From the NCBI GenBank assembly GCA_035691285.1, contig DASSJI010000087.1, positions 1 through 28,647 on the forward strand: a stretch of 28,647 bases of DNA, written 5' to 3'. This DNA is from DATFEN01 sp035691285. GTDB lineage: Bacteria; Acidobacteriota; Vicinamibacteria; Fen-336. Under the pieces are notes generated by a model. It was given only the letters and a program-made list of their open reading frames with translations, did not search any database and had not been told where the DNA came from. The position numbers and the translations under genes were made by a program. Positions 6,476 through 12,858 of this stretch are shown here, piece by piece. Position 1 is the stretch's first letter; every line of letters begins with the position of its first letter.

Positions 6476-8037
6476 GCGCGGGCCCGCTCGGGAAGTGGGA
6501 CGTCCACGTCGGCCAGGCGCGGCGAGCCGGACTCCAGGAGCGTGTGGCGCCGGAAGCGCTCGTCGGCCTCCGGGAAATCCCGGCGGTGATGGCCGCCGCG
6601 GCTCTCCTCGCGGTGCAAGGCGCACACGGCCATGGCCCAGGCCACGTCGGCCAGGTTGCGGAGCTCCGCCGCCGAGCGCGATCCCGGCTCGCCGGGCGCC
6701 TCGCGCAGGGGGGCGAGCCACGCCAGCAGCTCGCGGAGGGCGGCGCCCTCGCGCTCGAGGCCCAGCGTCGACCAGGCCGCCCGGCGGAGGGCCTCGCGGT
6801 CGCGCGGCGGGACGGCCCGGCTCGTCGTCTCGCGGGCTTCGGCGGCGGCGGGCCGCGGGGAGGGGAGGGCCGCCTCGATCATCGCGTCCGCGGCGCGGGC
6901 CCCGTAGACGAGGCCTTCCAGCAGCGAGTTGCTGGCCAGGCGGTTCGCGCCGTGCACGCCGTTTCCGGCGGCCTCTCCAGCCGCGAACAGGCCGGGCAGC
7001 GTCGTGACGCCGCGCAGGTCCGTGGCCACGCCGCCCATGAGGTAATGGGCCGCGGGCGTCACCGGCACGAGCTCCTGCGTGACGTCGATGCCGTGGCGCA
7101 GGCAGGTGGCCACGATGCGCGGGAAGCGAGCGCGCACGCGCTCGGCGCCGAGGCGCCGCAGGTCGAGGCAGACCGGACCGCGCCCCTCCCGCTGCTCGCG
7201 GAAGATCGCGCGCGCCACCTGGTCGCGAGGCAGGAGCTCCTCCACGAAGCGCTCGCCCCGGGCGTTGACCAGGACCGCGCCCTCGCCGCGCACGGCCTCG
7301 GAGACGAGGAAGCGGGGCGCCCCCTCGACGGCCAGCGCGGTCGGGTGGAACTGGACGAACTCCATGTCCAGGAGCGCCGCCCCGGCCCGCAGGCTCATGG
7401 CGACGCCGTCACCGGTGGCGACCGGCGGGTTCGTGGTCTCGGCGAACACCTGGCCGGCGCCGCCCGTCGCGAGGAGGGTGGCGCGGGCCAGCACGACCGT
7501 CTCGCCTCCCCGCTCGTCGAGGAACCGGCAGCCGACGACCCGCCCCTCCTTGAGGACGAGGTCGGTGGAGCACGCGAAGGAGCGCACGGCGACGGCGGGC
7601 ACACGGCGCGTCCGCTCGAGGAGCGCGCGGGCCATCTCCCAGCCCGTGGCGTCCCCGAGAGCGTGGAGGACGCGGCTGCGCGAATGGGCTCCCTCCCGCG
7701 TGAAGTGGAAGCGGCCCGCGTCCCGGTCGAAGCGCGCCCCCCAGGCGGCCAGCTCGCGGATCCGGGCCGGGCCTTCCTCGACCAGGACCTTCGCCGCGGG
7801 CCGCGACACGATTCCGGCGCCCGCTCGGAGGGTGTCCTCGAGGTGAAGCTCGGTATCGTCGTCGGCGCCCAGCGCGACCGCCACTCCCCCCTGTGCGTAG
7901 CCGGTGTTGCTCTCGGTCGGCTGGTCCTTCGTCACGACCAGCACCTGCCCGGCCCGGGCGAGGCCGAGGGCGGCGCGCAGGCCGGCGATCCCGGAGCCGA
8001 GGACGAGGAAGTCGGTCGTCAGGGTGGCGGGCGTCAT
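6472..8037 (-). CDS. nadB: L-aspartate oxidase
   Basis: This FAD enzyme oxidises L-aspartate to iminoaspartate, the first step of de novo NAD synthesis. The 521-aa product has the FAD-binding GSGIAGLRAALGLA near the N-terminus and the active-site region TESNTGYAQGGVAVAL. It also has HSRSRVLHALGDATGWEM, the FVQFHPTAL motif, RGEGAVLVNARGERFV, and the second flavin segment AHYLMGGVATDLRG ... GLFAAGEAAGNGVHGANRLASNSLLEGLVYG. The C-terminal succinate-dehydrogenase-like helical domain is present, ending with an H/R-rich stretch common in NadB (ESRGGHHRRDFPE). ATG 8035-8037 is chosen; a TTG three codons upstream (8044-8046) is possible. Neither has a Shine-Dalgarno. nadA and nadC are not in the window. 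It leads the nadB-terC-proS chain. Confidence 0.95.
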   Translation of the reverse strand: MTPATLTTDFLVLGSGIAGLRAALGLARAGQVLVVTKDQPTESNTGYAQGGVAVALGADDDTELHLEDTLRAGAGIVSRPAAKVLVEEGPARIRELAAWGARFDRDAGRFHFTREGAHSRSRVLHALGDATGWEMARALLERTRRVPAVAVRSFACSTDLVLKEGRVVGCRFLDERGGETVVLARATLLATGGAGQVFAETTNPPVATGDGVAMSLRAGAALLDMEFVQFHPTALAVEGAPRFLVSEAVRGEGAVLVNARGERFVEELLPRDQVARAIFREQREGRGPVCLDLRRLGAERVRARFPRIVATCLRHGIDVTQELVPVTPAAHYLMGGVATDLRGVTTLPGLFAAGEAAGNGVHGANRLASNSLLEGLVYGARAADAMIEAALPSPRPAAAEARETTSRAVPPRDREALRRAAWSTLGLEREGAALRELLAWLAPLREAPGEPGSRSAAELRNLADVAWAMAVCALHREESRGGHHRRDFPEADERFRRHTLLESGSPRLADVDVPLPERARA

Positions 8038-8054
8038 GGGGCCCAAAGCCCGCG

Positions 8055-8060
8055 ATTCTA
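8055..8060 (-). promoter_or_regulatory. Putative -10 (TAGAAT) for nadB
   Basis: TAGAAT on the minus strand matches five of six consensus bases and lies 17 bases upstream of the nadB ATG (8 bases upstream of the alternative TTG). The leader would be about ten bases without a ribosome site. It lies next to the -35 of the divergent gene at 8170, so the two promoters probably compete. Confidence 0.4.
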
Positions 8061-8063
8061 CCC

Positions 8064-8093
8064 TTGACGCCCCCCGGGCCGCTCGTGTAGCTT
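8064..8093 (+). promoter_or_regulatory. Putative sigma-70 promoter for the secreted coiled-coil gene at 8170
   Basis: TTGACG (8064-8069) and TAGCTT (8088-8093) are separated by 18 bases on the plus strand. The leader would be about 70 bases and ends with GGAAGG seven bases before the ATG. The -35 is strong and the -10 weak. Confidence 0.45.
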
Positions 8094-8169
8094 TCCGCCG
8101 CCGTTTGCTCGCGGCCCTCTCTCCCGCCGCGACATCTCTCCCGCCGTTTCACGAGAGGAAGGTGTCGAG

Positions 8170-8628
8170 ATGAGGAGAAGGACTGCCGTCTTCCTGGCCC
8201 TGTTGTTCGCGCTCCCCGCCGCGGCCGAAGCCCGGAGGAGGGCGCACGTGTACACCAACGACGACCTGGCGAGGGTTTCGCCGCTCCGCGGCCAGACCGG
8301 CGTGCTGTCGGAAGCGGCGGCCGCCGGCCCTCGCCCTGCCGCCGCCCCCCGCGACGAGCGCGGCAGCGATCGGGCGCGCGAAGGCTACTGGCGGCGCGAG
8401 GCCGATCGCGTCCGCGAGCGGGTGCGCCCCCTCGAGAAGCGCGCCGCGACGCTGCGCCGTCAGATCGACGAGCGCTGGCGGCTTCCCGGCGTCGCCGCGA
8501 GGACCGACCCGAAGCTCGTGGAGTGGCGTCGGGAGCTGCGGGAGGCCGAGGCCGAGATCCGGGAGCACCAGGACCGGCTCGAGGAGCGCGCGCGGCGGGA
8601 GGGGGCCATGCCGGGCTGGCTGCGCTGA
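8170..8628 (+). CDS. Small secreted coiled-coil protein of a YTxxDL...PGWLR family (unknown function)
   Basis: The 152-aa protein starts with a clear signal peptide (MRRRTAVFLALLFALPAAAEA). It then has the short motif VYTNDDL, an Ala/Pro/Arg-rich linker, and two charged helices (from YWRREADRVRERVRPLEKRA and from TDPKLVEWRRELREAEAEIREHQDRL), and ends exactly at PGWLR. The helices look like an antiparallel coiled-coil hairpin. The same order of elements is found in the protein at 24097-24648, so the two are paralogues in my reading. I do not recognise a named domain and do not assign a function; the location is most likely periplasmic. The start is supported by GGAAGG seven bases upstream. It stands alone between nadB (divergent) and a toxin-antitoxin pair. 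Confidence 0.8.
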   Translation: MRRRTAVFLALLFALPAAAEARRRAHVYTNDDLARVSPLRGQTGVLSEAAAAGPRPAAAPRDERGSDRAREGYWRREADRVRERVRPLEKRAATLRRQIDERWRLPGVAARTDPKLVEWRRELREAEAEIREHQDRLEERARREGAMPGWLR

Positions 8629-8640
8629 TTCCCGGCCTCT

Positions 8641-8662
8641 GGATCACCCCTTCGGGTGTCCC
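8641..8662 (+). terminator. Possible hairpin terminator after the coiled-coil gene
   Basis: Starting 12 bases after the stop codon, GGA(T)CACCC / GGGTGTCC can pair as eight base pairs with one bulged T and a CTTC loop. There is no U-tract after the stem, so termination is uncertain; it could equally be a stabilising 3' hairpin. Confidence 0.35.
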
Positions 8663-8665
8663 CAA

Positions 8666-8688
8666 GTGATATCCTATGCGAGTATCAC
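8666..8688. promoter_or_regulatory. Inverted repeat upstream of the toxin-antitoxin pair (candidate autoregulatory operator)
   Basis: GTGATA (8666-8671) and TATCAC (8683-8688) are perfect 6-bp inverted arms with an 11-base spacer that contains -10-like hexamers. The site ends just before the antitoxin ribosome site. Ribbon-helix-helix antitoxins usually bind such palindromes over their own promoter, so this is the expected operator; binding itself is inference. Confidence 0.45.
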
Positions 8689-8701
8689 GAGGGAACAACC
8701 G

Positions 8702-8938
8702 ATGGAAGCCATTTCCCTGAAGCTCCCGGCGCAGCTGCTCCGGCAGAGCCGGCGCTATGCCCAGGCGTTCAAGATCTCGCGAGCCGAGTACATGCGGCGC
8801 GCCATCGAGAGAATGAACCTCGAGGCCGAGGCTCGGCTTCGGGCCGAGCGCATGGCCGCGGCGTCCGTCAAGGTCCGGCGCCAGAGCATGCAGGTGAACG
8901 CGGAGTTCTCGCGCCTCGAGGACGATCCGGATGCTTGA
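8702..8938 (+). CDS. Ribbon-helix-helix antitoxin
   Basis: The 78-aa protein begins MEAISLKLPAQLLRQSRRYA, an N-terminal beta strand and helix followed by a second helix (SRAEYMRRAIERMNLEAEAR), the ribbon-helix-helix DNA-binding fold of MazE/PemI-like and CopG-type antitoxins. The C-terminal half is charged and probably disordered, the part that usually wraps the toxin. It should neutralise the MazF-type toxin encoded immediately downstream and repress the pair. The ATG at 8702 is preferred over a GTG at 8666: it has GAGGGA seven bases upstream, and the GTG lies inside the inverted repeat. Its last eight bases overlap the toxin gene. Confidence 0.8.
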   Translation: MEAISLKLPAQLLRQSRRYAQAFKISRAEYMRRAIERMNLEAEARLRAERMAAASVKVRRQSMQVNAEFSRLEDDPDA

Positions 8939-9278
8939 GCGGGGCGAGGTCTGGCTGGCCGACCTCGATCCCAGGCGTGGAACTGAGCCGGGCAAGCGGA
9001 GGCCGGTGCTCGTCGTCCAGGCGCGCTCCCTGCTTCTGGCAGGACATCCCTCGACGCTGATCGTGCCGCTGACGAGCAGGCTCATCGACGAAGCTGAACC
9101 GCTCCGTGTCCGCCTGCCTGCCTCCGGACGTCTGCGCCGGCCATCGGATCTCTTGATCGACCAGCTCCGCGCCATCGACAACCGGCGCCTCGTCAAGGGA
9201 CCGCTGGCCCGGATTCCCGGCCCGCTCATGGCGCGCGTCGGCCAGGCCCTGAGGGAGGTCCTCGACCTCGTCGACTAG
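8931..9278 (+). CDS. MazF/PemK-family toxin (mRNA endoribonuclease)
   Basis: The 115-aa protein opens with the family signature RGEVWLADLDPRRGTEPGKR followed by RPVLVVQARSL, and continues with the SH3-like barrel strands (STLIVPLTSRL, SDLLIDQLRAIDNRRL) and a C-terminal helix (MARVGQALREVLDL). MazF/PemK proteins cleave mRNA at short sequence motifs; the Arg and the Ser/Thr of the PLTSR loop expected at the active site are present, so the toxin looks intact. It overlaps the antitoxin gene by eight bases (ATGCTTGA), which couples translation. Cleavage specificity cannot be predicted. The pair is chromosomal, with no mobile-element genes beside it. Confidence 0.9.
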   Translation: MLERGEVWLADLDPRRGTEPGKRRPVLVVQARSLLLAGHPSTLIVPLTSRLIDEAEPLRVRLPASGRLRRPSDLLIDQLRAIDNRRLVKGPLARIPGPLMARVGQALREVLDLVD

Positions 9279-9294
9279 GCTCCGGCGGCGTCGA

Positions 9295-9303
9295 TGCTAT
9301 GCT
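9295..9303 (+). promoter_or_regulatory. Putative extended -10 (TGCTATGCT) for aroB, 8 nt from the ATG
   Basis: TG-C-TATGCT has the extended -10 dinucleotide and a four-of-six match to TATAAT. Only eight bases separate it from the aroB ATG and there is no Shine-Dalgarno, which suggests a leaderless or almost leaderless transcript. Inference from sequence. Confidence 0.4.
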
Positions 9304-9311
9304 CCGGCGCC

Positions 9312-10409
9312 ATGATCGAGGTGCCGGTGGACCTCGGGCCGCGGCGCTACCCGATCCACATCGGCCACGGCGCCGCAGCGCTCCTGCCGGAGCTGCTTCC
9401 GGCGCAGCGCGGGCGGCGGGTTGCTCTCGTGACGAACGCCCGCGTCTTCGCCCTGCACGGCGCCCGTGTCGAGAGGGCGCTCCGGGCTCTCGGCCCCGCC
9501 GTCCGGATCCTGATCCCGGACGGCGAGGCCCACAAGTCCCGCGAGACGCTGGCTCGCGTCCACGACGCGATGCTGCGGTCCGGGCTTCGCCGCGACGCCC
9601 TGCTCGTCGCCTTCGGCGGGGGCGTCGTGACCGACCTGGCCGGCTTCGCCGCCGCGACCTGGATGCGCGGCATCGACTGGGTGCCCCTGCCGACCACGCT
9701 CCTGGCCATGGTGGACAGCGCCGTGGGCGGCAAGGTGGGCGTCAATCACCCCAAGGCCAAGAACCTCATCGGCGCGTTCCACCAGCCGCGCGCGGTCGTC
9801 GTCGACCCGTCGTTCCTCGAGACGCTGCCGCCCCGGGAGCTGCGCAGCGGTGCGTACGAGGTCCTCAAGTGCGGCGTCCTTGCGGACCGGACGCTGTTCG
9901 GCGCGCTGCAGCAGTCGCCCCTGGGGCTCCAGGCGTGGGAGCGCATCCCGCTCGAGAACGCGATCGCCTCGGCCTGCCGCATCAAGGCCGAGATCGTCGA
10001 GGGCGACGAGCGGGAGGCGGGCCGGCGCCGCCTGCTGAACCTCGGCCACACCCTCGGGCACGCCCTCGAGGCCGTGACCCGCTACCGCCGCTTCACCCAC
10101 GGCGAGGCGGTCGGCTGGGGGCTGATCGGCGCTGCCTGGATCGCCCGGGCCAAGGGCCTGCTCGGTGAGGCCGCTTTCGACGCGATCGCCGCGGCCGTCG
10201 ACCGCGTCGGTCCGCGGCCGCGGGTCTCGGACCTGCGCCCCGAGCGCCTGCTCGAGGCGTTGGGCCGCGACAAGAAGGCGCGCGGCGCGCGGCGCGTCTT
10301 CGTGCTCCCGACCGCCATCGGCCGCGCCGTCGTGCGCGAGGACGTGACGGACGCCGAGGTGCGTCGCGCCCTGAGGGTGATGGCCGCGCGCGAGGCGCTG
10401 CTCGGCTGA
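9312..10409 (+). CDS. aroB: 3-dehydroquinate synthase
   Basis: This enzyme catalyses the second step of the shikimate pathway, converting DAHP to 3-dehydroquinate with NAD and a divalent metal. The 365-aa product has the NAD-binding loop FGGGVVTDLAGFAA (101-114), PTTLLAMVDSAVGGKVGVN (128-145), and SGAYEVLKCG (179-188), which supplies the metal Glu183 and Lys186. It also has NLGHTLGHALE (243-253, metal His) and THGEAVGWG (262-270, metal His). All expected catalytic residues are present and the length is normal. ATG 9312 is used because it starts at the family N-terminus (MIEVPVDLGPRRYPIHIG). An in-frame ATG at 9294 lies inside the putative -10. No other aro genes are adjacent. Confidence 0.96.
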   Translation: MIEVPVDLGPRRYPIHIGHGAAALLPELLPAQRGRRVALVTNARVFALHGARVERALRALGPAVRILIPDGEAHKSRETLARVHDAMLRSGLRRDALLVAFGGGVVTDLAGFAAATWMRGIDWVPLPTTLLAMVDSAVGGKVGVNHPKAKNLIGAFHQPRAVVVDPSFLETLPPRELRSGAYEVLKCGVLADRTLFGALQQSPLGLQAWERIPLENAIASACRIKAEIVEGDEREAGRRRLLNLGHTLGHALEAVTRYRRFTHGEAVGWGLIGAAWIARAKGLLGEAAFDAIAAAVDRVGPRPRVSDLRPERLLEALGRDKKARGARRVFVLPTAIGRAVVREDVTDAEVRRALRVMAAREALLG

Positions 10410-10442
10410 GCGGCGCCGCTGCCGCGACCCCCGGCCAGCACA

Positions 10443-10554
10443 ACCACAGAGAGCACAGAGGGGCCCGGAGAGGACACCGAGAACGCCTTTCGGGGGCGTC
10501 GTCAACCCTCTCCCGCTCTGTGCTCTCTTCGGGCCCCTCCGTGTCCTCCGTGGT
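10443..10554. repeat. Large imperfect palindrome built of CACAGAG-like units between aroB and argF
   Basis: The left arm (10443-10481) and the reverse complement of the right arm (10516-10554) align over 39 bases with about seven mismatches, both reading roughly ACCACRGAG...CACRGAGGGGCCC...ACAGAG. Each arm is itself a run of about 9-10-base units of the CACAGAG type. The 34-base centre contains a second small stem (ACGCC/GGCGT around 10483-10499). The element fills nearly the whole gap between two convergent genes, so it can act as a bidirectional terminator in RNA. It also resembles dispersed short palindromic elements of environmental bacteria; mobility is inference. Confidence 0.7.
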
Positions 10555-10576
10555 CTCCGCTACCGTCGTCGGTTGG

Positions 10577-11503
10577 TCAGTTCGCTCCGAGGAGCAGCAA
10601 CAGCACGGCCTTCTGCACGTGAAGGCGGTTCTCGGCCTCGTCGAAGACGACCGACTGCGGGCCGTCGATGACCTCGGCCGCGACCTCCTCTCCCCTGTGA
10701 GCTGGCAGGCAGTGCATGAACACGCACTCCGGCCCGGCGGCCGCCATCAGCTCGGGGGTGACCATGTACCCCTGGAACGCCTGCTCCCGGGCGGCCTTCT
10801 CCCCTTCCTGGCCCATCGAGGCCCACACGTCGGTGTAGACGACGTCGGCGCCCGCCACGGCCGCCATCGGGTCCGTGGTCACGACCGGCACCGGCGACCT
10901 GGCCTTCTGGGCGTCTCGGATCGCGCTCTTCAGGATGAGCTGGTTGGGCTCGTAGCCCTGGGGCGTGGCGACCTCGATGGACATGCCGAGCTTGACCGCG
11001 CCGAGGATCAGCTCGTGACACACGTTGTTGCCGTCCCCCACCCAGGCCACCTTGAGGCCGTCGAGCTTCCCGCGCCGCTCCCGGAGCGTGTAGTAGTCGG
11101 CCAGGACCTGGCAGGGGTGCAGCAGGTCCGAGAGCCCGTTGATCACGGGAACGGTGGCGTGGCGGGCCAGGTCGATGATGTCCTGGTGCGCGAAGACCCG
11201 CGCCATGATCGCGTCCACGTAGCGGGAAAGCACCCGGGCGGTGTCCGCCACGGTCTCCCCCCGGTGGAGCTGGATGTCGTTCGCGCCCAGGTACAGGGCC
11301 GTCCCGCCGAGCTGGAACATCCCGACCTCGAACGAGACGCGGGTCCGGGTCGAGGCCTTCTGGAAGATCATCCCCAGCGCCTTGCCCCGCAGCGCCTCCC
11401 GGTAGTCGCCGGGGCTGCGCTTCACCTTGTCGGTGAGGGCGAAGATCTCCTCGATGTCTTCGCGGGAGTAGTCCTTCAGGGAGACCAGGTGCCGCTGCTT
11501 CAT
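10577..11503 (-). CDS. argF: Ornithine carbamoyltransferase
   Basis: This enzyme makes citrulline from ornithine and carbamoyl phosphate in arginine synthesis. The 308-aa product has every diagnostic motif: the carbamoyl-phosphate loop STRTR (51-55), HPCQ (129-132), the ornithine-binding DVWASMGQE (225-233), and HCLPAHRGEEV (264-274). Length is normal. Its ATG overlaps the TGA of the upstream GTPase gene as ATGA, so translation is likely coupled to that gene; no separate ribosome site is needed. Downstream lies the CACAGAG palindrome, which is the probable transcription end. No other arg genes are adjacent, so the biosynthetic rather than catabolic role is the default assumption. Confidence 0.96.
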   Translation of the reverse strand: MKQRHLVSLKDYSREDIEEIFALTDKVKRSPGDYREALRGKALGMIFQKASTRTRVSFEVGMFQLGGTALYLGANDIQLHRGETVADTARVLSRYVDAIMARVFAHQDIIDLARHATVPVINGLSDLLHPCQVLADYYTLRERRGKLDGLKVAWVGDGNNVCHELILGAVKLGMSIEVATPQGYEPNQLILKSAIRDAQKARSPVPVVTTDPMAAVAGADVVYTDVWASMGQEGEKAAREQAFQGYMVTPELMAAAGPECVFMHCLPAHRGEEVAAEVIDGPQSVVFDEAENRLHVQKAVLLLLLGAN

Positions 11504-12813
11504 CCTGTGATGCTCCTCAGGGCGTCGGTGAGATCGGGCCGGCCGATCTCCTGCAGCTCGTAGCTCACGCGCAGCGCGGGCTTCCCCATCTTGATCACCC
11601 GCCTGAGGTCGATGGGCGTGGCCACCAGCACCAGGTCCGCCGGCGTCCGCTCGATCGTCTGCTCCAGGTCGCGCATCTGCTGCTCGCCGTAGCCCATGGC
11701 GGGCAGCAGCGTGCCGATCTCGGGGTACTTGCGGAACGTCTCGGAGATGGTGCCGACCGTGTAGGGCCGCGGATCGATGATCTCGGCCGCTCCGTGCTTC
11801 ATGGCCGCCAGCACGCCGGCGCCGTACTTCATCTCCCCGTGGGTCAGGGTCGGCCCGTCCTCGATGGCCAGCACCCGCTTGCCGCGGATCTGCTCGGGGG
11901 CGTCCACGAAGATCGGCGAGGCCGCCTCCACGACCATCGCCTGCGGGTTCAGCTCCCGGATCGAGCGCTTCACGGCCGCGATTCCGCCGGCGTCGGCGGT
12001 GTCGACCTTGTTGATGACGACCACGTGGGCGCGGCGCAGGTTGGCCTCGCCCGGGTGATAGCTCAGCTCGTGGCCCGGGCGGTGGGGGTCCGCCACCACG
12101 ATCTCCACGTCCGCCGCGTAGAACGGCAGGTCGTTGTTGCCGCCGTCCCAGACGATGACCTCGGCCTCCCGCTCCGCCTCGGCGAGGATGGCGCCGTAAT
12201 CGACGCCTGCGTAGATCACGCCGCCGGACGCGATGTGGGGCTCGTACTCCTCGCGCTCCTCGATCGTGCAGCGGTGCTGGTCGAGGTCCTCGAGCTTCGC
12301 GAAGCGCTGCACCCGCTGGCGCACCAGGTCGCCGTAGGGCATGGGATGGCGGATCGCCACGACGCGTTTGCCCCGGGCGCGCAGGACGCCGATGACGCGG
12401 CGCGTGGTCTGGCTCTTGCCGCTGCCCGTGCGCACCGCGCAGACCGAGACCACGGGGACCTTCGCCTTCAACATGCTGGCCTTCGGGCCGACGAGCCGGA
12501 AATCCGCGCCGGCGGCGAGGACCTGCGAGGCCTTGTGCATCACGGTCTCGTGGGAGACGTCGCTGTAAGCGAACACCACCTCGTCCACGCCGCGCTCGGC
12601 GATGAGCCGCGTCAGATCCGCCTCGGGGTGGATCTCGATCCCCTGCGGGTAGCGGCTGCCCGCGAGCTCGGGCGGGTAGCGCCGGCCCTCGATGTTCGGG
12701 ATCTGCGTGGCCGTGAAGGCGACGACCTCGTGGGCCGGGTCGTCGCGATAGACCACGTTGAAGTTGTGGAAGTCGCGGCCGGCGGCTCCCATGATGAGGA
12801 CGCGTGCCGTCAG
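11500..12813 (-). CDS. COG2403-type predicted GTPase (cyclic 2,3-diphosphoglycerate synthetase-like)
   Basis: The product (437 aa from the CTG) has an N-terminal Rossmann-like region (VLIMGAAGRDFHNFNVVYRD, residues 5-24). It continues with a P-loop AVRTGSGKSQTTRR (126-139), WDGGNNDLPF (222-231) and a guanine-specificity motif NKVD (268-271), then a C-terminal domain with HGEMKYGAG and a proposed effector region. This set is typical of the COG2403 family, often annotated as cyclic 2,3-diphosphoglycerate synthetase; its bacterial function is not established. I favour CTG 12811-12813 as the start because it has GGGAGG five bases upstream and keeps the first beta strand. The next ATG (12790-12792) would remove that strand and has no ribosome site. 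It leads a two-gene unit with argF (ATGA overlap). Confidence 0.85.
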   Translation of the reverse strand: MTARVLIMGAAGRDFHNFNVVYRDDPAHEVVAFTATQIPNIEGRRYPPELAGSRYPQGIEIHPEADLTRLIAERGVDEVVFAYSDVSHETVMHKASQVLAAGADFRLVGPKASMLKAKVPVVSVCAVRTGSGKSQTTRRVIGVLRARGKRVVAIRHPMPYGDLVRQRVQRFAKLEDLDQHRCTIEEREEYEPHIASGGVIYAGVDYGAILAEAEREAEVIVWDGGNNDLPFYAADVEIVVADPHRPGHELSYHPGEANLRRAHVVVINKVDTADAGGIAAVKRSIRELNPQAMVVEAASPIFVDAPEQIRGKRVLAIEDGPTLTHGEMKYGAGVLAAMKHGAAEIIDPRPYTVGTISETFRKYPEIGTLLPAMGYGEQQMRDLEQTIERTPADLVLVATPIDLRRVIKMGKPALRVSYELQEIGRPDLTDALRSITG

Positions 12814-12837
12814 GTGAACCTCCCGCGGAGCGCGCGC

Positions 12838-12843
12838 ATTATA
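12838..12843 (-). promoter_or_regulatory. Consensus -10 (TATAAT) for the GTPase-argF unit
   Basis: The minus strand reads a perfect TATAAT here, giving a leader of about 18 bases with the GGGAGG ribosome site (12819-12824) before the CTG start. No good -35 is visible at normal spacing. The site overlaps a -10-like element for the divergent membrane protein. Confidence 0.5.
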
Positions 12844-12847
12844 TCCT
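12842..12847 (+). promoter_or_regulatory. Putative -10 (TATCCT) for the GT-C-like membrane protein, 11 nt from the ATG
   Basis: TATCCT (or the overlapping TATATC at 12840) lies 11-13 bases before the ATG at 12859, in the only A/T-rich patch of the divergent gap. No Shine-Dalgarno is present. It overlaps the minus-strand TATAAT, so both directions may compete for polymerase. Confidence 0.35.
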
Positions 12848-12858
12848 TGGCGCGCACC

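Noticed and set aside
6544..8067. 507-codon plus-strand frame opposite nadB
   Set aside because: It is the antisense shadow of L-aspartate oxidase and has no recognisable domain.
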